Source: Lactarius indigo
Lineage: Eukaryota > Basidiomycota > Agaricomycetes > Russulales > Russulaceae
DNA length: 64,000 nt
Assembly (NCBI GenBank): GCA_025766275.1
Contig: JAFKAC010000006.1
Span: 124,001 to 188,000 of the forward strand
Direction of reading: 5' to 3'
The position numbers were made by a program, and so were the translations under genes. The notes below the pieces were generated by a model that did no database searches, was not told the origin of the DNA, and was given only the letters and a program-made list of their open reading frames with translations. Below, piece by piece: positions 51,999-64,000 of this stretch. Position 1 is the first letter of the stretch. Every line of letters starts with the position of its first letter.

Positions 51999-54900
51999 TG
52001 ACGGAGTCTTGCACATAGAAGAGTTTTGTATCTTCCTAACCCTAGAAGTAAGCTTGTCGTCTATCTGCTGTAAGGCCGGTTAACAGGCCACAATCAAGAA
52101 TGAAGAAAGTAGGCTGGTCGCCATCGTCTTCAGTTCGTCCTTGGGTTCGTCTCGTTTTCGCTGCCCTAATCAACTTGTCTTCCCATTCTCTCCCCGGAGC
52201 CCTCCCCTTCCTTGTGGAATTGAGTCCGCCTTCGAGCCCACTGAGGACCCAAGTCCTTACACGGTCTCGTGATCCTAACTTGCCGCCCTGCTTGCCGCCT
52301 TGTCGCTCTGTAGTGGTAACTACTGCTGCGGACCTGTGGGCCCTGTGCCACATAAAGGACATGATTGTATAATTGGTCAGAACTATCGTAGTACGAAGGG
52401 AAGACGATATTTCAAGAATGACACTTCAAGTACACTTTACTGAGTCAGCGGGCATCACGGGCGCCGTGCGGCGTCCTTGGCGGCGTCAGCCAGTTCGCAC
52501 TTCCAGTCTACCTCCCTCTCCCCTCTGCCACAGGGAACTGGAGCTCTGGCCGCATAATAAGTCCCGTGCGCCCATCGCCAATAAAAACCTGAAACCAAGG
52601 CAGAGACGTCATGTTCGTGTTTACGTTGATCTGTGAGCCAATCAGGTGCTGGTGCTGAGACGAGCATACGGCGAGCAGCACTACAGGGGCCATTAATACT
52701 TTTTTCTTTCCCACTCACTGTAAAGTCTAGGTGCCTCAATGTAAAAGGCTTTGGCCCTTGATATTGGTGACTCGTGATGTCAAATTCTTACAAGCGTACT
52801 ATTACATCCTCAATTCTGTGGATTTAGCGTACATAGTTGCACTGTAGGAACAACAAGCGCCTTGAACTTTTGTACTCTCACTGGCGGTGCTGCGTCGATA
52901 CGCCTTATTTCTCTCGCTATAGTACCAAGACACCACGAAGCCTTGACGAGCTTCGAATCTATGGGCGCCAGAGCTGTGGTCATGTCATATACACTCGCAT
53001 GATTTCTAATCTAACTTACTGGTAGTATACGCAAGAGTATACACGTATCCAAGGACGTATTGATAGATCATCCAAGTTCCCCGTCAAGAAAAGGTATCTT
53101 CTTCGGTCGAATCACTCTGACAAATACTGTAAACGGCACTGGATTAGTTCGGTTTTGTTCCGTGGGTCTACGGATCATGACTATTTCTAATCTAGAGGAA
53201 GCATGGCCAGTTTTTTTTTACGATAATTTCCCCACCACGATCACATGGTTGCCTCCTGACCGGCACCGTCCAGTCGAATAAACTGGTGGAAAACGTGTAG
53301 AGTGCTCTTATCAAAGTTAATTTTTCTGAAAACTTCAAAACAAGGGTTTGAGGTGTCACAAATGAGTCTTTTCTGATTCATTTTTTCTGGCGGGCACTGC
53401 AGCAGGGAGGCACTCGGAAAACATTTCATGGACCACTTGAACCCAAACCCATTTTTTGATAACTCCGACACTTCACTCTACGTAAGGTCCATCAGAAAAA
53501 CAAACTTACGATAAGTGGTTAACGTTTAACGCTCCACAGTATTCTCTACCAGTTTTATTTGACCAAAAATCCTGTTTTGCATGTAGTGGGCACCACAAAT
53601 TGGTCCTTCACAAAAGATAGTGGCGGGGAATAATGCTGTAAGTCTTGATATTTTTTACAATTCTATCTAACACGGAATTATTCCCAGGCCCAGTTGGTAC
53701 AGGCTCCTGTGAGAAAGGGTGTGGCGCGAAGGAGTGGCCAGCATAGAAATAGCTTGTTCATACCCCAAATAGTGACAATCAAGATATCACGTATCACGTT
53801 AACGTGGATCCACCCCCATGCGCATCAGTGCTCTTGCGCCGGAAGGCAAATGAGAGGGGGTACAACACGCATGCCCCTGCCCATGAGTTACAATAAATGG
53901 CACTGCGACTGACGTGATCGCCAGCTGCCGAAAGCACGCGGCAAAGATTCGGTGGATGACATGAGTCTTGGCGAAGCTTCCGGTACAGTACCCCGCAGAA
54001 GCACACGGATCGCTAAAAGCCTGCAGACAAACGACAGCTACTCCGAGGACACATTCTCACAAGCCATCGCACGATACCAGAAGTCCCTTCTTGCGGCAGA
54101 GCTCTTCTATCCCTCAAGTCAAGCGCTTTCTATCAACAAAACCCTCCTGGGCACTATAAATTGTATGCTCGTTGTCACGGGCGACGGTTTGACAGACCTG
54201 CCCAATACCACATCAGTCGTTTTGAGTGCCATGCAAACAGGAACGATGGAAAGAGTGGGCTTGGCCAAACAAGAGTGCACTGGATGGGTTTTCGATGTGA
54301 CCAAGACACAGCCCGTTGAAAGGGAAAAAAAAAGTTTTAACGCTTACTCATTGTCCGCCAACTCAGGGAGATGATATGCACCTCCCGCGCTTCCGCGCCA
54401 TAAATGGAACCGATGGAGTACGAGGAAGTGTATGAGTGATGGGACCCACACATTTTTGTCGCAATGGCCGTGGGGCGGGCGTCCACCAAGAATATCCCCC
54501 AGGATCTGAAGCTACATGCCTGGTAATAAAGTTGACAAAGTTGAGGCACTGCCTTTCGAAGAAAAAAAATTTAAACCCAAGACACAGCAACGCAGCCTGC
54601 TGAGAGGCCGGTACACTTCTGGACAATCTGCATCGGCGTCGGTGTACCAGTGTCGCCACCCGTTGCGACTGCCATTTTCTGGTTCTGATCTATCAGCATT
54701 TACTCCACGAATATTTTCCTCCCATCAAAACGAAGGATAGATAACCTAAAGACATGGCGGGAGTTGATAAATCCGCGCGGAATTGCTGCCGTGGCAAAAC
54801 GATAGGTATAATAGCCGTGTCTCGTCGATGTCAGGAGTGATGCGGGCCCCAGCCCATAAGGCGAAGACAGGTCGTGGAGGACATTCTCTAACATGGTGAT

Positions 54901-55582
54901 CACGGACTTGCCTCTGCTTGCCGTGTGCTTTTCAGGGTATAGTGCTTGATCACCGAACTCATCAATGGCTGGAGTTGTGGAATAAGCACCAAGTGGGCCT
55001 GCGCTCACGCCACCTTTGATAGCGTTAATTCAGACCCATGGCAACTCGAACTCACCTCAGATCAACGTGCACGATACAAATGGCCTTTATTTGTAATACT
55101 TGGAGTGCGGAATCGTCGTCCTGGGACGGAGGACTCGATCGGCAGTTCAGAGAGCTAGGCACATGTTGCACGCTGATACTGGAATTTACCATTAATTATA
55201 TATTTTCAAGGTGAGTATCAGGGTGGAGAAGTGGCACTTGAATCGGATGGTTGGCTTGGTGAAGGTGCCCGAGCCAAGTGGGGAAATAGGGTTCCATGGT
55301 TTCGTTTTCGTGCGGAGTTTAGACGACCAAGGATCACCAGGACAGAGTGCCACAGTTGAGGTGGTATTGGAGTCAGTAAATTGGGACGGGTAGTCCCATA
55401 CTGGGATGACGTCACGACACGGATAACGGACCAAGAAAAGAGTGATATGGGCGAGCAAACCGACCCCACGCATCCCGCGGCTGCGGCGCATACTCCACCT
55501 CTCATTTTCTTCTCTTCTCTCCCCTACGCTCCCCTCGCATCCTTTTCTTTCTTGGTCACCCACCGTCGAACGTTAATGACCT
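51999..55582. other. Mostly unrecognised sequence
   Basis: No gene is convincingly supported. A plus-strand frame from ATG 53961 to 54374 (137 codons; PRRSTRIAKSLQ, then ELFYPSSQALSINKTLLG) has protein-like composition and could be an exon of a small unknown protein. A frame at about 55200-55393 (SGEIGFHGFVFVRSLDD) is similar in quality. I could not join either to neighbours. Confidence 0.3.
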
Positions 55583-57665
55583 ATGTCCTCTCTGCAAAAT
55601 CATACGATTGACAGACACTCGACCCCGCCGCTATCTCCCTCCACTTCATTGAACACCTCAGCCACAAGCTCTACCTCCTCTTCTTGCACCTCTTCTCAGA
55701 GAGGCAGTCTCAATCATCTAAGTGCGACCCGACCCATCCCCCAACATTTCGGACATCACGATACCGCTGAAAAACTGGGGCTTATGGTCGACAGGCTCGA
55801 AGAGGATGTCGTGATGCTAGATGACTGGGAACCTGAGGGGGAGGATGAAGATGAGGACGAGAAGCAAACGAGTGGAGTACATGGTGAGCGAATCCTAGAA
55901 CCTACTCTCAAAGTTGCTATCCCGTTCTCCGTCACACATCCGGTGATGATTGGGGGGTCTGTTTGATTGTGAGTGGAGGATACGAGCGGGAGGGCAAACA
56001 CGAGAGCATCATCGGAGTCTCGGGTGAGCGCAGACCCGTAAAGATACACCCGCGGGGATACGTATGTAATCGGGGATCTCCCGATCGGTTGGATTTATTT
56101 AGGTTTTTATTTTCAAATATTCGATCCTTTTATTTCTTTTCAGAATTTTTCGTTTTTTGTTTTTGATTTCATTTTTCCGTCTTCCCTCTTTATTTACGCA
56201 TCCTTCTCCCCTTCACCCACAGGCTCTTCTCAGACTCCCGATCACTCCAAGACGCAAGCTTCTCCCGAAACGCCGCAACAGCCAGTTTCCATCCCGTTCT
56301 CGTTGGAGTCGACACTCTCGCCACGAAGCATAGCTCCCTCTCATCACTCAACCCCACAACAACCAACTCAATTACCTCAACGATTTAAGTCTCAGCCGTC
56401 GACAGACGTGGTCGATGTCACAAAACTGGCTCGACAGGACCAGCCGCCCCCAGCTTATGAAAACTTGGATGAACACCTTCCGAGCGATGCGTCTCGTTCT
56501 TCGTCTCTAACTCGTGCATCCCGCCCTCTACCCATGCCACCTATCGATCGCCATAGCAGCGCCGCTGGCACTCATTCGACTAACCCAGCAACAGATGTCT
56601 CTCCTGTGGAGTCTCATGAGACCAGTAATCCTGCGGCTCAGCCCTGTAGCACACCTTCTTCCTCGGCTCTGAGTTATTCCAATACTATTCTACCTACACA
56701 TCGACCGTTTCCCCCTCTGGGCGACACATCACAACCACCTGTCGGACCCCTCGGAAAATTGCATGCTCACGATCCTTCATCTCTAGATTGGATCGACAGG
56801 AGCTGCACTGGTATCTTCCCTTTGTCCTCCAATACACCCTCCCGTATGGGTCCTTCAGAATCAGACCAACACTCGATACCATCGGACTCGTTTGATCACG
56901 ATTCCTCATGGACTCATAATCAGCCGTCCGTGAACACTCAGCAAGCGGGGCCAACGGCTGCAGTTTCATCACGACCTGCCTCATCGTCTGGATCGGTTCA
57001 GACTTGGTCTTCTCTGCCTCCCCCATATTCCCCTTCCGAAGCTTCGTCTAGAAATTCTCGGCGTCCTTTTTCCGAGCCCGTTCCTAGCTCGGGAGCCACT
57101 CGCCTCGCCTTACCAGCTTCCCCGGCTCTTGCAAGTCGCAACCTGCCTCCTCCGGCACCTCCAACGATTTTAGATCCGCCACCTGTCCGTTCTAGCATAG
57201 CCCGTAGCTCTCGTGCTCCACATGAGCCTTTCCTGAGCGATGCGCCACCTCCTCCGGATAGCTGGATAGCTGTGGAGACCTCACCAGGAGAGTACAGGCT
57301 AATCGCTCGTTTGCCTGGTTTCAGGCGTGATGCAATGTCAGTTATCAGTTTCGTGACGTCAGCTTACTCGCTAATGCGATCGATATTGCTTCCTTTCTTT
57401 AGAACCTTAGCTGCGAGGAGGAGGCGCGTGTTACACGTTGTGGCTGATTCATGGGAGCCGGACGGTGGTAAGCTACCTTTATCCGTACATGATCGTCGAG
57501 GTTTTTGACCAGAATGTCGACACAGGTCACTTCGAAAGACGTATCTCATTTGGGTATGATGCCGACCTCGGTCGTGTTCGTGCAGAGTTTGACGGCGAGA
57601 TACTACGTGTGATTGTCCCACGCCGCACCCCGGCGCTCACCTGGTATGGTGAGGCATGTGAATAG
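55583..57665 (+). CDS. HSP20/alpha-crystallin-domain protein with long disordered N-terminus
   Basis: Exons 55583-55883, 56223-57336, 57403-57467 and 57526-57665 sum to 1620 nt, 539 residues. Phases agree at all three junctions. The first ~430 residues are Ser/Pro/Thr-rich with an acidic patch (EPEGEDEDEDEKQ). The C-terminal ~100 residues match an alpha-crystallin fold: WIAVETSPGEYRLIARLPGF, then DAITL, GHFERRISFG, VRAEFDGEILRVIVPRR. Small heat-shock proteins bind unfolding clients; here the very long disordered region is unlike the usual 15-25 kDa chaperones and suggests a regulatory or scaffolding variant found in basidiomycetes (inference). Intron 1 is long (339 nt). No I-x-I C-terminal motif is present. 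Confidence 0.72.
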
Positions 57666-60600
57666 CTCAAGGACCAGGCGTATTTCGCTCCACCACAGAT
57701 ACTTTCCTCACATCATCAATTTCCTTCATTAGTCGCTTTACATCACGCGCACCCCTGTAGGTGTCATATTTCACACCAGGAATGGCAACCACAACGCACC
57801 GAACGCCACATCGCGGGTTACCCCGGTGGAGGAATACCCTTTCGTCCAATGCCCATGACTCATGGACCGCCACCCGCCTGCGAGGACAGCCACCGAATGC
57901 CGAACGACGACGGACTCTTTACCACAGCATATATCTTATAAACACCATTCCCCTCAGCAATGTGACAGTGCACGGCCTATCGCAGCATCTTCTCCCCGTT
58001 CATATCTACTTCATCCATTCAATCTGTCATCGGTTGTTCGTCCCTTCACCGGATCACCTCTCTTTCACCGCCTTCCTACACATAACTTTCCTCCCTTTAA
58101 CACCACTTCTCGTTAGTCCTTCACTCGCTGTCCTACATCTTGTACATACCATGCAGATTTCAACCGGATACTGTACACTCGAGTACCGAAGCTACTCGCG
58201 TCATATATCTATTATCATAGCTCTTCCCACTTACGAGCGCTATTGTATAATATCACCACCCCCTACTTCCGTCTTCTGGCGGGTGCAGGGGGATATTCGA
58301 AGTATCCCCTCACGGCCTTCCCAAGGCAAAAGCTCCGCAGCGCTGTGTTGGAGCAGTACAATACGGCAGATGCCACATCTATCATGAAATCCATTGATCG
58401 GGCGCTGCTTCAGTTGCGTTATCATTAATCTTCTCTCCGGGTTCCGGGACCACGTATTGTCTGTGTCCCGTGGGTGACGGAGTTTCCTGTTTCCGGAATG
58501 TGGAACTTGATGCATATGATGTGCCATTCACACACACAAATACAGTTTGTCCCTGTCTTGGGATGAGTCACTTCCTTTGTGGCCCACTGCCAAGTGCATC
58601 TGTTCCCATGATTCACCACAGTCTACGCCCTGCGTCCGCGGACCAAGCTCTTGACGACGACTTAGTCACTCTATCTATCGAACCTTTTTTGTACAGTAGT
58701 AGCGATGTGCCAGAACCAGAATGCTGGCGTCGTCTGTTTGGCGCTCTGTGCGGCGCAACTTTCCGTTATTGTAGTGACGTTCTGTCGGCGCTCTGCTCAA
58801 CGGGACGGAGAGTGTTCGTGCCTGCTCAATGGTGGGGAAAATTACCATGCGTGACTAAACAACGGAGACCCGGAAACGCCCTTGATGACAAAAAAAAATG
58901 CCGATATTGGCGCCTGAGTGGTGCGTGTGTGAAGTCTCCACGCGAAAAGAAGGGAGGGAAGGGAACGCGAAATATTATCGGACGCACGTTCACAACGAGA
59001 AATGAGGGCGGTATTACCCGTACGACTTCGGGAAAAAAATAGATGAAATCGGTCCCCTCGTCTTCGCGTGAGCTCTCTGCATCGTGTCTATATATAAAGG
59101 AGGGTGGTGAGTTCGTGACATCACCGTCGCGTGAACGAAGGTCGCCCGCGGAGAGCTGCCCTTGCGGTGCGGTCGCGAAGCATCTCCCAGTTCCTGTTTC
59201 CCGTGCCGCCGCGTGTCAGACGCTATGCGAGATGGACCTGGAATGTCAACCCATCGCGGGTGGGTACTACCTGGCGTTGTATGACGGGCTCGTTGCGAAT
59301 GCGCCAGTGTGAGACCTCGCGACGTTCGTTGCGGCAAAAGTGCCCCCCAACTCTCTCCACGATCATCGGCCACCCATCGGCCACCTCAAAGGGAATCGCG
59401 GCGGTGGAGCGCGGCCATTATGACAAGAGATACGATGCATCACGAGTAGAGGTCGGGTCGGCCTCTGGATGGAGAGACACTTTGTGCAGTCGAGCTACTC
59501 GCGCTCACACAGAGAGGGTGAGCCCAAGTAGACCAACCCGACTAGATCTATTAGAGCATTTTGGAATATTATTTGTTGAGATTGGGGAGTCTTTCATAGG
59601 ATCTTTCCCCCGTCGGGCCATTTCTGGGTCGCACGCATCTGTCACCTCGGGAAGGTGACATGTAGAAGAGGTAGATGAAGCAACTCATCAACGGAAATTT
59701 CGCCGCCTTTCTAACGAGGATTGGACATGGATGTGTGGCAAGCTAATAAAATTGAAGTGAGGGGCGTGTGGTCTTCTACAAGCTGCATTTGCATGTGGTA
59801 GTCTGAAGACGGGAATCAGCGATGAGGTTGGAATTGTCCGCGAATAGATGAGGATTCTCACTGGCAAGCTCGGGCTTGAGTTCAACTCAGTTACCAAAAA
59901 TATCCTTCGCCAGTAAAGCTGGCCGTTAGTTGGGTTGGTGCTCACTTCAAACAAAGGGCATCCGCACGTCAGCAAAGCATCAAGGCCATTTCCATCTGCG
60001 GCGAAATGCGAACACGCAGTGCTGACCGCCCCAAGTAATGTTGGGCCCAAGTTTGTAAACGAAAGTCACACGCGCATGTTCAATGTAGATAAAAAGAGGC
60101 TGTGCAGAAGGGTTATTGCCATCTGCTGGTGCCGCCAAAAGAAATCCATGGTGGACCGCCAAGCCAGGGCGAGGCAGTTCATTGTCGAGATAGCACGCAA
60201 GGCGCTCCACAACCGATACTCCTGGGAAAAGTGTCGTCTTCTAGGAAGGCCTGCACGACATAACGAGGAAAGGGAACAGAGGGTGGGCAGTCGCGCGGAT
60301 TCTCAGACGTTGGTCGGCAGGCGACAACTTGGCGCAGAGGCGAAAGCCCCAAAATTTCACCAAATTTTCTGGCGAAAGAACGAGAAGTGGGAGCTCCATA
60401 ATGATGGACGTTCTTGCATCGCCCACCTGTTCCAGTACTGGTCGCCGAAAGGAGGGCGAACGGTGACAGACACATGTAAAGCAGTTGTATGGCTCAATAG
60501 CTAGTGTAGGTCTTCTCCCGCGGCCTCGTTGATTCAATAATTGGGTTCACCACGTGTCAGCGTGGAAGATCATTCATTCTGACGGACCACGCCGGGTTGA

Positions 60601-62900
60601 AACAAATGGGCGAACCTTAACACCTTATTTTTGTACGAGGATCAGGATATAACAAGTGGCGGAGTAGCTGCGGCTTAAGTTCAGAACACGACGCGGATCA
60701 CCTACTGTAGCAGAAATTATGGATGCAGTTGCTAGCATGGTTCCTTCTAGGTGATAGTAGTTCACCGAATAAAGTCCACACACCATTCTCGGACAAGTGG
60801 TGAACTTGTGGACTCCACAGGTCCACCACTCATCTGCGAATAGCAGCCAGCTAAGGGAGGTGGTTCTTTTTCGAATCCGTGCGCTGTGCGGCCGTGATAC
60901 CTTTACATTGGCAGTGCACTGAGCCAAGAGTCAGACTTGATGCAGGCCGAAGCAGTAGAGTGCCGAGATGCCGACACCGTGGAAAATCGCAAACAGCCGC
61001 TCCACAGAAATGGTCATAGGTTCGTGCTCCATTGCCGAATTGGAGTGATGACGCGCATAACATGACCACGACACCCTTGAAACGTACAGTACTCATCCCA
61101 CGAGCTCTAGTCTCTAGACATGCTTCCGGACATGTTCCTGATTAGCGTCAGAGTAGTTACGTCTCTGAAGGTACTGTGCTGTACGTCTTGGAACGGAAGT
61201 GTCATTGTGTCTGCGCAAAGGCGGGCAACCCGGACGGAATTCATGGCATCATGTACTCGTGCCCCTGTTGGGATGGGCACTTAAAGGAACGACGCTTTCT
61301 TCGTTATCAAATGCCGTTCTACGCTGAGGAAGGAGAGGGTGGAGGGCACCCGCAATCTAGCTAGTTCGGAAAGCCGGCATTTACGTGGAGAACCTAAAGT
61401 GTTGATGTACCGCAAGGAAAACCGACATCACGACATGCCCTCAATTGGCCCTGGCTTATCGAAAGTTGTTTTAGCCAATTAAGGAGGTCAGGCACGGAAA
61501 ACTAAACGTAAGGAAACACGAATAGCGTAGAAAGTGGGTGGCCCGATCTTGTATAGCCTTGTTAACAAGTTATTCGGCGAAGACCAGCTCGCCGCTGCAT
61601 GCTGTAACCAGTCCGACGTCTTTGCATTAGGTTAATCAAATAACAATAACCCCATTCATTGAATGTGGGCCCGTGAACGTCGATAATACAGTTATGAAAT
61701 ATTGGCGCTTAAGAGGGCTCGTTGGAGAACCACAGATTTGATCCTACTGTATGCTGTTGTCACAGGCATACAATCATATTTTCTCTATACCGCAACACAA
61801 GGACACACGTCATCAGTACCTCAGGCACCACTCGTAACAACAGAAAACAGACTTACGAGGAGGCGGAAACAATCCTGAATGCTTCCGGCATCCAATGCGA
61901 CAGGTCATAATCGGCAAGATTGAGGACCTTGATTGCTGGTTTGCGGTCTCATAGGTCTACTAACGCGGCCGAGATGAGTAGGTATAAATCTAGGCATAGA
62001 GCACAAAGAAGTGAACATGATGAGTCCAAAAAATTGTCAAGCGAGAAAAGAAGAATAACGGGAATGAAGAGCCTGTTGCCTCAAGACTGCCAGATACTGC
62101 CGACACGTAAGACAGTGGTGAGATCCCCCGCGACATACGTACCTGAAAGAGGATAAGAGGTGCGTTCCAACGCTGTTCCGTCGCCAGCACATAATAAGAA
62201 TCGTGACATGGTACAAGGGACATCCCACTGGCGCGCTTGGCGTAGGTTGTATAGACGTAAGGGCTTTATGAAGTGTGACCCAGCGCATAATGAGGTGAGT
62301 ACCATCACCCGTAATCTGCAGGAGGCTGAAGTCCTAGAGTCCTTGGATTATTGTTGAATTCGACTCCTACCTACCAGAAACCACGGTAGGCTGATTTGGC
62401 TTAATCTAATCAGAAGACCATGTGTCGTTCTCTGGCGGAAAGTCGTACGGAGTGTATCTAAGCTTCCACTAGAGTCATTTGCGATGGTGTCGTGTACGAA
62501 GAAGCGGTCTAACCACATGGTCTATCACCGAGAGAGACGAGGAAGTATCCCAGAATCTCCTAAATGCTCAGGAATCCGCTGTGAATATTACAACCTCCAA
62601 GAGTAGGGGTAAACTGTACTTGAGTCTATAGTAGTTGGGAGACGGTCTTGATATTTCGAGGGGGAGAAGATTGCCTAGCACTACACAATCGAGGCAGGGC
62701 ACAGGGTCACTGGAAGTTCTTCAGAGGCTCAGGATGGAGTGCTGCAGGCTTGTGGGAAAGATGGAACCAACTTGAGTTTCTGTGGTGTTTGTTGTCACGA
62801 AGACGACGCCAACTCGCTACAGTAGACTCACAACCACGTGACAGGGTCAGTTGTACGATAGACGCAAACGCAAACCTTGTCGTCTCCGCTTTCTTCACTC
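57666..62900. other. About 5.2 kb without a recognisable gene
   Basis: Frames up to about 190 codons exist (e.g. 58470-59042, 59935-60504), but their translations look random and lack motifs or consistent splice sites. A TATATATAAAGG box at about 59088 could serve an unidentified transcript. I see no transposon ends, RNA genes or repeats of note. Confidence 0.35.
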
Positions 62901-64000
62901 ATGGATAAAACAAAGTCTAGGTTGGCCGCTGCTTTCTTCGACAATGACGAAGACGAATCCTCGTTTCCAGTGCGACGGATAGAGCTTCTCCTTCCGTTCA
63001 TTCGTGCTCACTATTCCTTCCTGCAATAGCAAAAGACCGTGGACGACCAAAAGCTCTCGCAGTATGCTCAAGGTACCGTCAGAAAATCAAAACGAGAAAA
63101 GGAGAAAGAGGCCGCGGAAGCCAAGCGAAAAGAAGAAGAGGAACATGCGGCCAAAGCATATGCAGAATTCCTGGATGCTTTCGATGCAGATGACAACAGC
63201 AATGCAAGGCGAGGCGGGAAGTCTAGCAGCTTCGTGCGCTCATCAAGAGATTCTGGTGCTGCATATACGCCATCAGGGCCATCTCGGTCGCACGCGCAAC
63301 CCCGTCCCATGCGCGCATTTGAACAGTCCAAAGTACGCTGACCCTTATTCATTTATATGGGCAGCCACGTTTACACGACTACAGTCTCCCTCTCCTCCTA
63401 CGCTGCCCAGGCCGAAAGGAAAACGTGCTATGGATGCCTTCTTGGAGGAGATCAAGAGGTCAGATCAAACCGCATTTCGTACATGTATTTCCTCCGCTCA
63501 TTATGGTGTCACAAAGGGATCAAGCTGACCGCGAGGCTCGGTTTGCTAGAAACTGTAAGCTTGCGCTTAGTTTTGCACCACCCATTCTAACTTTACTTTC
63601 CGAAGCTCATGCTCGATCCGCGACTGCTATGGCTGGTTTGTTCTGTTCTTGCGCGTTATGAGAGACATGTGTTCATCAGTTTTCTAGCCTATGAAGGGCA
63701 AAGTGGAAGTAAGGACAGAGGTGACCCAGAGGTAAGTGGGTGATTACGTTCTTATATACTTTTGACTGAAGCTGCACAGACTTCCAATGTTTTTGTCGCC
63801 AATCTTCCACCCCACGTTACTGAACAAAGCCTGGGAAATTTCTTCGCTCGTATGGGCCCAGTCGGCTCGGTAAGTGCCTACGTCGTTTTCGATGCTCTTC
63901 GGCTCATTGTCAATAAGGTTAAAATTATGTGGCCACGCGGTGACGCCGCCCCCGGGCCTGGGGCAGATATGACGGCTGCTCGCCGCAACAGAAACTCTGG
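62901..64000 (+). CDS. U2 snRNP-associated SURP/SR140-like splicing factor, 3' end outside window
   Basis: Exons 62901-62969, 63030-63332, 63385-63458, 63517-63554, 63606-63635, 63688-63731, 63780-63869 and 63918 to the window edge join in consistent phase. The protein starts MDKTKSRLAAAFFDNDEDES, has a charged Lys/Glu helix (KREKEKEAAEAKRKEEEEHA), then AMDAFLEEIKRDQ, GDPETSNVFVANLPPHVTEQ (start of an RRM) and VKIMWPRG. That order (DP-x-T-x-N-x-F/Y-V-x-NL, then G-x-x-GS-V-KIMWPR) is typical of SR140/U2SURP, which links U2 snRNP to pre-mRNA. SURP and CID domains would lie beyond the edge. The many tiny exons (30-90 nt) are notable. Confidence 0.8.

Noticed and set aside
58470..60504. Two plus-strand frames of about 190 codons
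   Set aside because: Translations look random, have no domain, and splice signals do not extend them.

Overview
The window looks like nuclear DNA from a mushroom-forming basidiomycete (Agaricomycete). The evidence is the short introns (mostly 46-65 nt) with GT-AG ends, a glyoxal oxidase (copper radical oxidase) gene, a Plavaka-type transposase, a chromodomain Gypsy retrotransposon and a large hAT element. The combination recalls Rhizoctonia/Ceratobasidium-like genomes, but the species is inference only.

Layout. (1) 1-9300: a protein-kinase gene entering from the left edge, then several unrecognised genes and a pyrimidine-rich stretch. (2) 9310-9910: a 90-bp minisatellite and a perfect 13-bp palindrome. 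(3) 10954-19491 and 47494-51998: one tandem array of seven-transmembrane receptor genes (copies A, B, D and E intact; C a remnant). Between the copies, on the opposite strand, lie glyoxal oxidase genes (one complete, two decayed). Every intact receptor has the same seven-exon layout, and exons 2-6 have identical lengths in all four copies. (4) 19492-47493: a 28.0-kb hAT-type element that splits this array. It starts CAGTGTTG, ends CAACACTG, and is flanked by a perfect 8-bp target duplication, CCTTACAA. It landed in the first exon of a decayed glyoxal oxidase copy. (5) 51999-64000: mostly unrecognised DNA, an HSP20-like gene, about 5 kb with nothing I can identify, and the 5' part of a U2 snRNP-associated SURP/SR140-like gene running off the right edge.

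The hAT element is a container. Its transposase body lies at the right end (44361-47292, two nonsense codons) and a candidate first exon lies at the left end. In between are about 24 kb of other material: deleted ABC transporter fragments, a Plavaka transposase gene, a gene resembling the DUF6532 family, and a decayed VLIG-type large GTPase gene. The Plavaka gene is itself split by a complete 7.9-kb Gypsy chromovirus with two 560-bp LTRs that I could not tell apart and a 5-bp target duplication (CTTAG). The insertions are therefore nested three deep: Gypsy in Plavaka, in hAT, in the glyoxal oxidase/receptor array.

The receptor and oxidase genes may work together. A receptor for an outside cue paired head-to-head with a secreted, H2O2-producing oxidase suggests shared control, but this rests on gene layout alone.
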